NCBI GenBank assembly: GCA_964588325.1
Contig: CAZPOR010000001.1
Location: 248,001 to 312,000, forward strand
DNA: 64,000 nucleotides
Direction of reading: 5' to 3'
From: Thiovibrio sp964588325
GTDB lineage: Bacteria > Desulfobacterota > Desulfobulbia > Desulfobulbales > Desulfurivibrionaceae
Part shown: positions 17,364 to 26,448 of the stretch, piece after piece
Numbering within the stretch: the stretch's first letter is position 1
Layout: each line of letters starts with the position of its first letter
Notes under the pieces: model-generated
What the model saw: only the letters and a program-made list of their open reading frames with translations
Told to the model about the DNA's origin: nothing
The model's database searches: none
Program-made: the position numbers and the translations under genes

Positions 17364-18470
17364 ATGCGGAACGTATTCGTGAAAACCAGATTTGCACATC
17401 TCCGCGCCTATCTTCCGGTCCTCGCTTTTTTCGGTGGATTTTCGTGGGACGCGCTCACCATCGGCCGGGCTGTAACGCCCTTGGATCTCTGGCTTCTCTC
17501 CGGCTACCTCGCCTGTGCAGCCGTACTCCTCTGGTGGCTGGGGCACCGTCGGCACGCTCTGGTGGCGGCTGCCGCCGAAGATGTCCCGCAGGTCGCTGAG
17601 CCCCGGTCCGCCTCTTTCCTGTCATCCTGGTGGGACCGCGCGCCGTATTTGTTGCTCCAGTTCCTGTTCGGCGGGCTGTTCAGCGCGCTGTTCATCCTCT
17701 ATTTCCAGAGTTCCAGTCATCTGGCCGCCATGCTGTGGTCCCTTGGCTTGGGCGGACTGCTGGTGGCCAACGAATTTATTGACGGCAAGTACAGCCGTTT
17801 CACCCTCACTTGGGCGTTGTTCGGGCTCTGCGCCATGTTGCTGTTCAATTTTCTCCTGCCGTTCATGGCCGGCAGCATCAGTATGGTCTGGTTTTACCTC
17901 AGCACCCTTGCCGGGGCGGGTCTCACCCACTGGCTGCGCAAAAAAACGCCAGGCTGCCCGGGCCGGGCGGCGCCGGTTTGGGTCATCGCCGTTATGCTGG
18001 CGGTGGCGTATCCCCTGGATATGATCCCGCCGGTTCCCTTGGTGAAGCGGGATATTCAGGTGGGGCGAAATTTTGAGCGGGTGGCGGACGAGTATCGTCT
18101 CACCCTGGAAAAAGCACCCTGGTGGGTATTCTGGCGGGAGTTGTCGCACGAGGTGCATCTTGCGCCGGGAGAGCGGCTGTACTGCGTTTCCTCGGTTTTT
18201 GCGCCGGGAGGGTTACGCACCCGCCTCTATCACCGGTGGGAACATTATGATCCCTTTCGCGGCTGGGTTACTGTCTCCCGCATGGGCTTCGGCCTTTTTG
18301 GCGGCCGTGATGGCGGTTTTCGCGGCTACACCTACAAGCAGGAGGTGGCTCCGGGGCAATGGCGGGTGAATGTGGAAACCGAAAGCGGCCACACGGTTGT
18401 CGTCCACGCTTTCAGTGTGGTGACCGATGCGCCAGTTGAAGCGGACAGGGAGACGGTGTTGGGTTTGTGA
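17364..18470 (+). CDS. Multi-pass membrane protein with C-terminal DUF2914
   Basis: 368 residues. Six to seven hydrophobic segments span residues about 15-225 (for example LLLQFLFGGLFSALFILYF and FGLCAMLLFNFLLPFMAG). A soluble C-terminal domain (about 255-350) has the DUF2914 features: GERLYCVSSVF, LYHRWEHYD, GFRGYTYKQ and GQWRVNVETESGHTV. The soluble part is probably outside the cytoplasm. ATG at 17364 follows a TTG; no strong ribosome site is visible, so the start is uncertain by one codon. Function unknown. Confidence 0.75.
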   Translation: MRNVFVKTRFAHLRAYLPVLAFFGGFSWDALTIGRAVTPLDLWLLSGYLACAAVLLWWLGHRRHALVAAAAEDVPQVAEPRSASFLSSWWDRAPYLLLQFLFGGLFSALFILYFQSSSHLAAMLWSLGLGGLLVANEFIDGKYSRFTLTWALFGLCAMLLFNFLLPFMAGSISMVWFYLSTLAGAGLTHWLRKKTPGCPGRAAPVWVIAVMLAVAYPLDMIPPVPLVKRDIQVGRNFERVADEYRLTLEKAPWWVFWRELSHEVHLAPGERLYCVSSVFAPGGLRTRLYHRWEHYDPFRGWVTVSRMGFGLFGGRDGGFRGYTYKQEVAPGQWRVNVETESGHTVVVHAFSVVTDAPVEADRETVLGL

Positions 18471-18551
18471 GGATGATTTCTCTTTTTCCTGGCCGTTCCC
18501 ATGTGGTACTCTTCGTCTGCAGCCCTGACCTCTTTTGGGATCAATCTTTGG

Positions 18552-19229
18552 ATGAAAAAGATATTTTTTCTTATTCTGCTTGGCGTCGCAGCCATCATGG
18601 CGAATGGCTGCGCCCCGGTGCGAACGGTCCCCCCCGAGACAATGGGACCCGATGTGTACCGGATCAGCGCCTGGGGCACCTCTAAAAAAATTCTGCGCGA
18701 AACGGTGCAAAGCGCCACTGAGCGGTGTGCGCAAGAGAAGAAACAGTACCTCTTCGTGAAGAATATTTTTCAGTACGGCAGCAGCCTGGGCATCGACATG
18801 GTCTCCTATGAACTCTATTTTACCTGTGTCGAAGCCGGGGATCCACGCCTGAAGGCCCGGAAATCCCCGCTGGGCCCTTCGGAAGAAAAGGCGGAAGAAC
18901 CACCGATACAGATGATCGTCCCGGACAGGGAGGCCCCTGTGCGGGAGCAGCCAACTCCTGTCAAGAAACCTGCGGAGGAGACGGGCGTAATCAGCCCGGG
19001 CAAGGAAGCAGCTCCCGTCTCGGAAAAGGCAAGCCCTGCCCGGGAGCCGGCTGGCGAGAAGCCCGCTGTCAGCCCCGGCGCGGAGGCGAAGCCCAAGGTT
19101 TCCGAAGAGCAGTTGCGCACGGAGATGCCCGGAGTGGGAGAACCCGAGAACCTGCGGAAGGACGGCTCCGCCCTCACCAACGAAGCCGAACGGGACATCC
19201 CCGTCATTGTGGAGCCTTTGTCCAAATAA
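18552..19229 (+). CDS. Lipoprotein with a Pro/Glu/Lys-rich tail
   Basis: 225 residues from the ATG at 18552. Signal MKKIFFLILLGVAAIMANGC with lipid attachment at Cys20. Residues 25-95 form a compact region with Cys residues (ERCAQEKKQY, LYFTCVEAG); from about 100 on the chain is low complexity, rich in Pro, Glu, Lys and Ala, as expected for a periplasmic spacer. No catalytic motif. Comes 81 bases after the DUF2914 gene in the same direction. Function unknown. Confidence 0.65.
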   Translation: MKKIFFLILLGVAAIMANGCAPVRTVPPETMGPDVYRISAWGTSKKILRETVQSATERCAQEKKQYLFVKNIFQYGSSLGIDMVSYELYFTCVEAGDPRLKARKSPLGPSEEKAEEPPIQMIVPDREAPVREQPTPVKKPAEETGVISPGKEAAPVSEKASPAREPAGEKPAVSPGAEAKPKVSEEQLRTEMPGVGEPENLRKDGSALTNEAERDIPVIVEPLSK

Positions 19230-19366
19230 ACTGTTTTTTTGCCCGGCGCCGGGAGGGAAATGGAAGTGCGGAAGAAGGGCCGGGAAGGGGGAAATCCCCT
19301 TGTGGCGTCCGGACGCTGAAGTGTGTGATAGGCTGACAGGAAACACGAACGATATGGAGGTACGTC

Positions 19367-21664
19367 ATGCGATCCTCTCTTGCCGCGCTCCTGGTGTTGC
19401 TGGCTCTCATTTTCGCCCCGCCGCTTTTTGCCGCCACCGTCGAATATGACCTCTTCATTGCCGAACAGGAGGTCAATATCACCGGTCAGCCCACCGAGGC
19501 CATGACCATCAACACCACCATTCCCGGCCCGGTTCTGCGCTTCACCGAGGGCGACCTTGCCCGCATCCGGGTCCATAACGGCCTGGCGACCGAGACCTCG
19601 ATCCACTGGCACGGCCTGCTGGTGCCGCCGGGCATGGACGGGGTGCCCTACGTCAGTTTCCTGCCCATTGGGCCCGGCGGAACCTTCACCTACGAATTTC
19701 CCCTCCGCCAAAGCGGCACCTACTGGTACCATTCCCACTCCGGTCTCCAGGAGCAGCGGGGCGTCTACGGCGCCATCGTCATAGCTCCGCGCGGCAGTGT
19801 TGCCCCGGAGGCTCCGGAACAGGTGATTCTTTTTTCCGACTGGACCGACGAGGATCCCCATGCGGTGCTGCGCACCCTGAAGCGCGGCAGCGACTGGTAC
19901 GCGGTGGCCAAGGGCAGCGGCCAGAGCCTGTTGGGCGCCGCGCGGCTCGGCATGCTGGGGGATTTTCTGAAGCGCGAACTCCAGCGCATGCCGCCCATGG
20001 ATATCGCGGATGTGGCCTACGACCGATTTCTGGCCAACGGCCAGCAGGAAATCGTCCTGTCTGCCGCGCCGGAGCAGACGCTTCGGCTGCGGCTGGTGAA
20101 CGGCTCCGCCACCACCTATTTCCACCTCGAATTCGCCGGGGGGCCGATGACCATTGTCGCGGCCGACGGCCTGGCGGTGGAGCCGCTGGGCGAACAGCGG
20201 CTGCTCATGGCCGTGGCTGAAACCTACGATGTGCTGATCACGGTCCCGGCCGACGGAGCTTACGAATTCCGGGCCACGGCCCACGACGGTTCTGGCTTCG
20301 CCTCGGTCTGGCTCGGCGAAGGCTCGCTCCGCCCGGCGCCGGACGTGCCGAGGCCGAACCTGTATCAGACCATGGGCCATCTCGGTCTCAAGGAGGTGTT
20401 CGCCCTCACCCCGGCCGGGGGAATGGGCATGGCTGATGAGGCGGTGGCAGCCGGTCGCTTTGATCAGCCCGGCATGCTGAACATGCATGACATGGCAACC
20501 ATGGCCGAACCCTCGGATCACGGAGCCATGCATGCAGGACCGCCCGCGCCGGCCATGGAGCACGGCCACGGCGGCCATGGGATGCCGGCGCTATCCGTGA
20601 TGGACCCCAACGGCAAGAAGGGCGCGGCCGACTTCACCCTGCTCGGCGCCGATGCCGCCGGGGCTCCGTCCCTGGCCATGGACGGCATGGCCCCCCATCG
20701 TCCCTGGCCGCCCTACGACCGACTTCGCGCCGCCCAGTCCACCGCATTCCCGCAGGGCAAGGCCGTTCGCGAGATCCGCCTCACCCTGGACGGCGACATG
20801 GAGCGCTATGTCTGGGAGATGAACAATGTTGCCCTCACCCCGGATGACACCATCACGATTCGGGGGGGCGAAGTGACCCGTTTCATCATGATCAACCGCA
20901 CCATGATGCACCACCCCATGCACCTGCACGGCCACTTTTTCCGGGTGCTCAACGGCCGGGATGATGAGCGGGCGCCGCTCAAGCACACCGTGGATGTGGC
21001 GCCGATGGCCACCACGGTCATTGAATTCTATACCGACGAGTCCGGCGACTGGCTCTTCCACTGCCACTTGCTCTACCATATGGAAAGCGGCATGGCGCGG
21101 ATCGTCCACTACGAGGATTTTGCCGCCGACCCGGCATTGCTGGCCGGCCGGGCCAAGCTGCACCAGAATAGCTGGTTTGCCTGGGGCGAGGCTGCGCTGC
21201 TCAGCAATATGACCGAGGGCGCTCTCACCCTCGCCGACCGGCACCAGATCTTCAGTGCATCGTGGGAGGCGGGATGGGAGCGGGTGGAGGAGACCGAATG
21301 GGAGGCGCTTCTCACCTGGGAGCGTCCGTTGAACACCTTCTTCGGCCTCTTTGTCGGTCTTGATCTCCTCGGCGAGCGGGATGAGATCGAGCACCATCGC
21401 GGCGTGGCCGGAATCAGCGCGCTGCTGCCGCTCATGGTGGAATCGCGTGCCTGGCTCGATGTGGACGGCGGGGCTCGGCTCAGTTTTGAAAAAAATCTCC
21501 CCCTGACCCCGCGCTTGAAGCTGACAGGTGAGGCGGAATACGACACCCACGAAAAATGGGAAGGGAGTGTCGGCCTCGCCTACCTGATCAATCAGCCGCT
21601 TTCCCTGGTGGGCCGCTGGCATTCGGCGTATCAATGGGGAGTGGGCCTGGAACTGCGGTTCTGA
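19367..21664 (+). CDS. CopA-type multicopper oxidase fused to a CopB-like outer-membrane barrel
   Basis: 765 residues; GGAGG upstream of the ATG. Signal peptide 1-22 of Sec type (no twin-Arg). Three cupredoxin domains carry all copper-site motifs: HWHG (80-83), HSH (122-124), HPMHLHGH (516-523) and HCHLLYHMESGM (565-576). A Met/His-rich insert (371-411) probably loads Cu(I). After the last copper ligands, residues about 598-765 match the copper-resistance protein B barrel: LHQNSWFAWGEAA, AEYDTHEKWEGSVGLAYLI, and a final Phe typical of outer-membrane proteins. CopA and CopB are normally separate genes. Likely role: periplasmic Cu(I) oxidation and copper tolerance, tethered to the outer membrane. 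Confidence 0.85.
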   Translation: MRSSLAALLVLLALIFAPPLFAATVEYDLFIAEQEVNITGQPTEAMTINTTIPGPVLRFTEGDLARIRVHNGLATETSIHWHGLLVPPGMDGVPYVSFLPIGPGGTFTYEFPLRQSGTYWYHSHSGLQEQRGVYGAIVIAPRGSVAPEAPEQVILFSDWTDEDPHAVLRTLKRGSDWYAVAKGSGQSLLGAARLGMLGDFLKRELQRMPPMDIADVAYDRFLANGQQEIVLSAAPEQTLRLRLVNGSATTYFHLEFAGGPMTIVAADGLAVEPLGEQRLLMAVAETYDVLITVPADGAYEFRATAHDGSGFASVWLGEGSLRPAPDVPRPNLYQTMGHLGLKEVFALTPAGGMGMADEAVAAGRFDQPGMLNMHDMATMAEPSDHGAMHAGPPAPAMEHGHGGHGMPALSVMDPNGKKGAADFTLLGADAAGAPSLAMDGMAPHRPWPPYDRLRAAQSTAFPQGKAVREIRLTLDGDMERYVWEMNNVALTPDDTITIRGGEVTRFIMINRTMMHHPMHLHGHFFRVLNGRDDERAPLKHTVDVAPMATTVIEFYTDESGDWLFHCHLLYHMESGMARIVHYEDFAADPALLAGRAKLHQNSWFAWGEAALLSNMTEGALTLADRHQIFSASWEAGWERVEETEWEALLTWERPLNTFFGLFVGLDLLGERDEIEHHRGVAGISALLPLMVESRAWLDVDGGARLSFEKNLPLTPRLKLTGEAEYDTHEKWEGSVGLAYLINQPLSLVGRWHSAYQWGVGLELRF

Positions 21665-21772
21665 TGGCAGCATCGGCAAGGAGGAAGCGGGGAGGAGGTC
21701 GGTGTGCGTGACGCGCACCGCACGGCATGCGCGGGGCGGGGACACCAGAGCGGGATGTGGCCCTGGTGCGCA

Positions 21773-22870
21773 TCAGGTCTTAATATTGATGATAATCCCC
21801 GCCTCGTGCTCAAGATTGTCCAGGATGGTCAGGAGATTGTTGAGATCCAGGGGAACCTCCTGCGCCACTGTACACACCGCATCGTCTGAACAGTCATAGA
21901 TGTCCAAGGCAAAGCCTTCTTCGGTTTTGGCAAGGACCAATTGTACGGGCACCCCGCTGGCATTCAGGTCTTCGTTGGTCTGTTGTATCAAATCGTGGAT
22001 GGCTTTTTCCGCCAGCGGCGGCCGGGGTGGAAGTTCTTCCCGAGCCCCGGATTCCCTGCGTTTGGTTTTTTTCCTCTTTTCCCACTCCTGCCTGAGAACC
22101 AGTGGGTCAACGCGCCGCACCCTGCCGATGGGCAGCGGTGGTTGGATATCTTTTCGTATCGGTTCCGGGTCAGTGGGGGGAGGGGTTGGATTTTTGAGCT
22201 CATACACCGCGAAGGCATTTTTATACGGAATATCCCGGGTTGCCCCCGGCTGGGCGGGGTTGAGCCCTTGGCCTGCAACCGTGGCTTCCGCACCGGAGGC
22301 GGCAGTCGCCGCTGGTGTGGCTGCTGCGGTGGCAGGCGCAGCTTCTGTTGCCACCGCAGCCGTTGCTGTCCCGGTCGCCACCACTGCATTCCCTTGGGCA
22401 GGGGACGGAGTTTGCCCGGTGATCCCGACCGTTGTCGCGGTTTCCGCAGAGGTCAGCGGGGCGGCCAGGGTGTGCGTCGCTTGATTCACCGTCAACGCGG
22501 CCTGTTGGGCTGGGGTCAGGTTTTGGCTTTCAATTGCGGTTTGCACCGTTTCGTTCACGGCCAAAGCTGCTTGCTGGGCAGGGCTTAATCCTTCAGATTC
22601 CGTCACCGTGGTTATTCCGGTAGTCGTCCCCGTCGCCAGGAGTGGTTCGGCCGGGGAGATCGGTTCAAGAGTCAAGGTCCGCAGTGTCTCGCTGCCCAGC
22701 AAGGCCGCTTGTTGGGCAACGGTCAGGTTGTGAGTCGCCGCGGTCGCCACGGCAACAGGATTTTTCGCGATGTTCAGCGGGGAAGTGGCAAGGGGGACAG
22801 AAGTCTGGGTGCGGCCTTGCAGGGCCGCGGGCAGAACGGGATTGGTGGTGTTGATATCGTCAATCGCCAT
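21773..22870 (-). CDS. Ala/Thr-rich protein with three AQQAAL repeats, unknown function
   Basis: 365 residues, no signal peptide or membrane segment. Residues 1-210 are low complexity (Ala, Thr, Pro, Val) and include three near-identical 18-residue repeats with core AQQAAL, at 49-66, 95-112 and 118-135. A charged linker (PTPPPTDPEPIRKD; EKRKKTKRRESG) leads to a compact C-terminal domain (about 285-365, KAIHDLIQQTNEDLNASG, ending GIIINIKT) that may be folded on its own. The C-terminal segment recalls FlaG-type proteins in length and style, but I cannot assign a family. Start ATG at 22870. Confidence 0.6.
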   Translation of the reverse strand: MAIDDINTTNPVLPAALQGRTQTSVPLATSPLNIAKNPVAVATAATHNLTVAQQAALLGSETLRTLTLEPISPAEPLLATGTTTGITTVTESEGLSPAQQAALAVNETVQTAIESQNLTPAQQAALTVNQATHTLAAPLTSAETATTVGITGQTPSPAQGNAVVATGTATAAVATEAAPATAAATPAATAASGAEATVAGQGLNPAQPGATRDIPYKNAFAVYELKNPTPPPTDPEPIRKDIQPPLPIGRVRRVDPLVLRQEWEKRKKTKRRESGAREELPPRPPLAEKAIHDLIQQTNEDLNASGVPVQLVLAKTEEGFALDIYDCSDDAVCTVAQEVPLDLNNLLTILDNLEHEAGIIINIKT

Positions 22871-23062
22871 GTTTTTTCATCTCCGTGGGGTGTGTCCCTT
22901 TTCGCGGAGCAAACGCATGCGCCTGATACTCTTTCAGGTCCATAGAGTATGAATAAGCAGAAATGGAGGCGGCGTCAATAGCGGTCAGGACTATGCCCTT
23001 GTCGTCAACCGTTCCGGCCAAATCCGCCGCGATTCCTGAAAAAATTATTGTGGAGCAAGCTC

Positions 23063-23644
23063 TTAGTTGGCCTTCTTCACAAACTGGGTCAGCAGCACAA
23101 TCCTCTGGCCATTCACCCGTGCCTCGATCTGCTCGGGGTTCTCCGCCACCAATGAGATGCCCCGCACAACAGTGCCGCGTTTGGCCGTAAAGTTGGCCCC
23201 TTTGACATCCAAGTCCTTGATCAGTGTGACCGTGTCCCCTGTGGCAAGCAGGATGCCGTTGCTGTCGAGATGCCGGACTGCCTTTTCCTTGCTTTCCCCT
23301 TCGCCCGTTGCTTGCGCCCAGGCCTGGGTTGCTTCATCCAGAAAGAGCATGTCGAGCAGGTCCTGCGCCCAGCCTTCACCGCTCAACCGCTTGAGCATCC
23401 GCCAGGCCATTACCTGCACCGGTGGCGCCTGGCTCCACATGCTTTCGTTCAGGCAGCGCCAGTGATGCACGTCAACCTGTTCCGGATTTTCAAGCTGTAC
23501 GCGGCAGGTTGCGCAGAGCAGCACGCATTGGTCAGCGCTGCCGTTTGAACTGGGTGGCACGGCATACACCCCCAGACTCTCTGCGGCGCCGCATAATTCA
23601 CATTTGGATTCGCTCCGGGCCTGTAATGTTTTTTCCGTATCCAT
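23063..23644 (-). CDS. PhnA/YjdM-type zinc-ribbon protein
   Basis: 193 residues from the ATG at 23644; an upstream in-frame start at 23689 would add 15 unconserved residues. N-terminal zinc ribbon: Cys15-x2-Cys18 (SKCELCGA) and Cys40/Cys44/Cys47 (QCVLLCATC). The C-terminal PhnA domain (about 120-190) has DSNGILLATGDTVTLIKDLDVKG and RGTVVRGISLV. Despite the name, the family is not shown to hydrolyse phosphonates. No phosphonate genes are nearby. Confidence 0.82.
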   Translation of the reverse strand: MDTEKTLQARSESKCELCGAAESLGVYAVPPSSNGSADQCVLLCATCRVQLENPEQVDVHHWRCLNESMWSQAPPVQVMAWRMLKRLSGEGWAQDLLDMLFLDEATQAWAQATGEGESKEKAVRHLDSNGILLATGDTVTLIKDLDVKGANFTAKRGTVVRGISLVAENPEQIEARVNGQRIVLLTQFVKKAN

Positions 23645-23863
23645 TGGTTGCGGGACCTCAAAGGTGGATGGGGAGGGTGGGTTGAACAAGCCGAAAGGAG
23701 CGACGGCCGCCGGTATCGTTGAAGACGGCCCATTTTTCCCTGCCGGATGCGCGAACTGTCAATGGAATGGGGCATGGCCTGGAGGATGTATGCCGCGTTG
23801 AGTCTTGCCTCCATGGGGTTGCGGTTCCGGAAGGCGAAAACAGAGGGTGGCAACAGCCTCCTG

Positions 23864-25300
23864 CTAAGCCGCGCTGCCGCCCTGCACCACTTTGGTCAGC
23901 TCGTTGACCACCGCTTCAAGCTCGTCGGCCTGGGCGGACAACTCTCCCGAGGCGGTGGTTGATTCTTCGGCGGAAGCGGCAACCCGTTGGGTGGCGTTGC
24001 TCAAGGAGCTTGTGGCCTCCTGCATTTGCCGGATCTGCTCGGCCAGATTCTGGGTGGCCCTGGTGATGGCGGTGTTTTTGTCGCCGATGCCTGTGGCGGA
24101 CTCGATGATACCCTCGAAATCGTTGTTCACGTTTTTCAGGGCGTTGGTGCTCTGGATGATGCGCTGCACGGTGCCTTCCAGCAGGTGCTGGGTGTCCTTG
24201 GCCGCCGTGGCCGTGCGCATGGCCAGGTTTTTGACCTCGTCGGCCACCACCGCGAACCCGGCTCCGGCTTCGCCGGCCCTGGCTGCTTCCACCGCCGCGT
24301 TCAGGGCGAGCAGGTTGGTCTGGAACGCGATGGAGCCGATGGTGGTGATGATATGGCCAATCTTGTCGCTGTCCTGTTCGATCAACCCCATGTTGTGGGT
24401 GAGATCCACCAGGGCGCGGAGAGACTGGCCGGATTTCTCGATATTTTCATTCATCAGTTTTTCGCTGCCAGCGGTAAGCGCCGCTGTCTGTTGGCCTACC
24501 TCGCTCATCGAAGTCAGGGCCGCGGCGGTCTCTTCCGCCACCGCCGCTTGTTCCGAGGCGTCTTCGGCCAGAGTATTGCTGGTATGGGAGATTTTGGCTG
24601 CGGTCTCGGCCACCTGGTGGGAGTTGTCGCGGATGGTGTCGGTGATGCGGGTAAGAAGCCGGCTCAGCCCGGAAGCGGTGAGAAAGGAGAGAAACATGCC
24701 CACGCATACCGAAGCAATGGTGAGGGCGGCCACGCTGTACTTGGTGGCGGTGGCGGCGGTGAGCATGGCTTCGTCGGTGAGCACATTCTCCTTGGTTGTG
24801 CTCCTGATTTCCTTGAGCAGGCGCTGCACCTCGCTCAGGGCCGGCAGGGTCTGGGCGAGAAAAATTTCCTTGGCGGCGGTGCGGTCCTCGGGCCGGAACT
24901 GTTCCTTGATGGCCACGGCGGTCTGGTGCAGGTCGCGGTGCGGTTTTTCGATGCTCAGCAGGATCGGCGCCAGGGCCGGAAACTGTTTTTCTGCCTGTTT
25001 GCGCCCCTCGCCATAGAGCCAGGCGCCGAAACCGCATTTGTGGTCGTCGGTTTCCGCCTTCAGAGTGGTGACGCGGTCATCGACAATCAGGGCGTTGACC
25101 TGATTGACCCAGTTGAGATGATCCACTTCGCGCTGGGCCAGGATTCCGTCCAGTTGATTGCTGCTGATCACTTCTTCCGCCCCGGTGATGATGCGGTTGA
25201 CGCCCAGATAGGTGACCACTCCGGTGACCACGAATAGCGCCAGAATGCAGCCGAAGCCGATGGTGATTTTCTGGTTGACGCTCAGATTGTTCCAGCCCAT
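23864..25300 (-). CDS. Methyl-accepting chemotaxis protein with periplasmic CZB-type domain
   Basis: 478 residues; ATG with AGGAG upstream. TM1 12-32 and TM2 189-212. The region between carries the chemoreceptor zinc-binding pattern: His61 (DHLNW), Cys89 (DHKCGFGAWLYGEG) and His121/His125 (KPHRDLH), at the usual spacing. CZB domains are more often cytoplasmic; here one is the ligand domain outside the membrane. The signalling tip includes IGHIITTIGSIAFQTNLLALNAAVEAARAGEAG. Last gene of the leftward set dnaE, phosphatase, kinase, STAS; 45 bases after the STAS stop. Confidence 0.88.
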   Translation of the reverse strand: MGWNNLSVNQKITIGFGCILALFVVTGVVTYLGVNRIITGAEEVISSNQLDGILAQREVDHLNWVNQVNALIVDDRVTTLKAETDDHKCGFGAWLYGEGRKQAEKQFPALAPILLSIEKPHRDLHQTAVAIKEQFRPEDRTAAKEIFLAQTLPALSEVQRLLKEIRSTTKENVLTDEAMLTAATATKYSVAALTIASVCVGMFLSFLTASGLSRLLTRITDTIRDNSHQVAETAAKISHTSNTLAEDASEQAAVAEETAAALTSMSEVGQQTAALTAGSEKLMNENIEKSGQSLRALVDLTHNMGLIEQDSDKIGHIITTIGSIAFQTNLLALNAAVEAARAGEAGAGFAVVADEVKNLAMRTATAAKDTQHLLEGTVQRIIQSTNALKNVNNDFEGIIESATGIGDKNTAITRATQNLAEQIRQMQEATSSLSNATQRVAASAEESTTASGELSAQADELEAVVNELTKVVQGGSAA

Positions 25301-25345
25301 GCTTTTCTCCTCTGTGGCGGGATGCTGTTTCCGTGTCTGGCCTGT

Positions 25346-25663
25346 TCAGCGGCCGGTACTCATGGAAAAGAGGGTGTCCAGCCGCAGCTCCGTGAACAGG
25401 TCATGGATGGGCTGAGGGACTCTGGTCAGGCGGATGGTGCCGTTCTTGGCCGCGATGTGCTTGTAGAACAGGAGCAGCTTGCCGATGCCGGAACTGCCGA
25501 TATGGCTGACCGCAGCCAGATCGACGACCAGTTCCTTGATCTGGCCCAGAGGCAGGGCGTTGAACTGCTTTTTGAGAGCGGCGGCTCCCTCTTCGTCGAT
25601 GGTGCCGGACAGGGTGAAGACGGTGGTCTCTCCCTGGATCGTGGGTTCGCAGGTCATGGGCAT
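25346..25663 (-). CDS. STAS-domain anti-anti-sigma factor
   Basis: 105 residues from the ATG at 25663 (GGAGG about 8 bases upstream). Single STAS domain like RsbV/SpoIIAA: TTVFTLSGTIDEEGAAAL, then VVDLAAVSHIGSSGIGKLL with the phosphorylatable Ser57/Ser58. In SpoIIAA the residue before the Ser pair is Asp; here it is Gly, a small departure. Likely the substrate of the kinase and PP2C phosphatase encoded just upstream, completing a partner switch. Confidence 0.87.
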   Translation of the reverse strand: MPMTCEPTIQGETTVFTLSGTIDEEGAAALKKQFNALPLGQIKELVVDLAAVSHIGSSGIGKLLLFYKHIAAKNGTIRLTRVPQPIHDLFTELRLDTLFSMSTGR

Positions 25664-25931
25664 GTTCGGTTCCTCCGTTCCGGCTTTTCTGCCGGAGGGA
25701 CAAAGGTGCGGGTAAAAGGGAGCAAAAAAAATCCGGGTCGCGACAAAGCCCGGGGCAACGGTCATGCAACTGCATCCAGTGAATCATAACCTCCGGTTTT
25801 TGTGAAGAGTTATCTTTTTCAGTTCCGACTTTTTTCGGGGAGTCGGTTCGGCAATGCGGTCGGGCCCTGGAAAAAGGAGAAAATTATCGTTCCGTCAGGA
25901 ACGGATCTGTTTTGAAAATGTTAGGAAATGG

Positions 25932-26411
25932 TCAAGCGGGTAGGGAGGGCTTTTTTTCCCGGCCGGGAACCCTGGCGAAGGAGGCGAGGAGATGGCGTCC
26001 ATGGTCCTGCCAGGAGACCTGATCTGCCAGGTGAAGAATGATGGCGATGCCCCGGCCGTGGGATCGGCGGATATTTTCGTCGGTCCGCGGATCCTTGATG
26101 GACTGGAAATCGAAGCCCGCACCTTGATCCATCACCTCAAGGACAAGATGCTCATTGACGCGCCAGCGGACAGTGACGGCTTTGCCCGGGTCTTTTCGGT
26201 TGCCGTGGCGCCAGGCATTGATCACGGCCTCGTGCAGCGCCAGGGTAATGCGGAATTCCGGATTGATGAAATGGTGCTGTATGAGCGCGGGTTCCATCGT
26301 GGCATAGACCTCGGCTACAAACCGGTCGATCTCGCCGCTGTCCGCCGTGCGGATTGCATGCTCCCGGTAGAGGAGAGGCGGGGCGGGGGGAGATTCCTGT
26401 GTCGGAGTCAT
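25932..26411 (-). CDS. RsbW-like anti-sigma factor serine kinase
   Basis: 159 residues from the ATG at 26411. GHKL ATPase fold: N box LALHEAVINAWRHGN, G1 box MDQGAGFD, and G2 GRGIAII. It should bind or phosphorylate the STAS protein and, in the unphosphorylated state, hold a target. No sigma factor gene is in the window, so the target may be elsewhere or not a sigma factor. Lies 37 bases after the phosphatase stop. The 268 bases before the STAS gene hold two small hairpins and no gene. Confidence 0.87.
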   Translation of the reverse strand: MTPTQESPPAPPLLYREHAIRTADSGEIDRFVAEVYATMEPALIQHHFINPEFRITLALHEAVINAWRHGNRKDPGKAVTVRWRVNEHLVLEVMDQGAGFDFQSIKDPRTDENIRRSHGRGIAIILHLADQVSWQDHGRHLLASFARVPGREKKPSLPA

Positions 26412-26448
26412 GCTCGGTCCAGGGAAGAGAGTTGCAGGGGGAAAAGGG

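Noticed and set aside
19237..19252. CCCGGCGCCGGG palindrome as a terminator for the lipoprotein gene
   Set aside because: The T-run precedes rather than follows it in the gene's direction; the short self-complementary core cannot form a normal hairpin loop.
25800..25925. Two small hairpins before the STAS gene as an RNA element or terminator
   Set aside because: Stems are 6 bp and tails weak; not enough to call a structured RNA or a true terminator.
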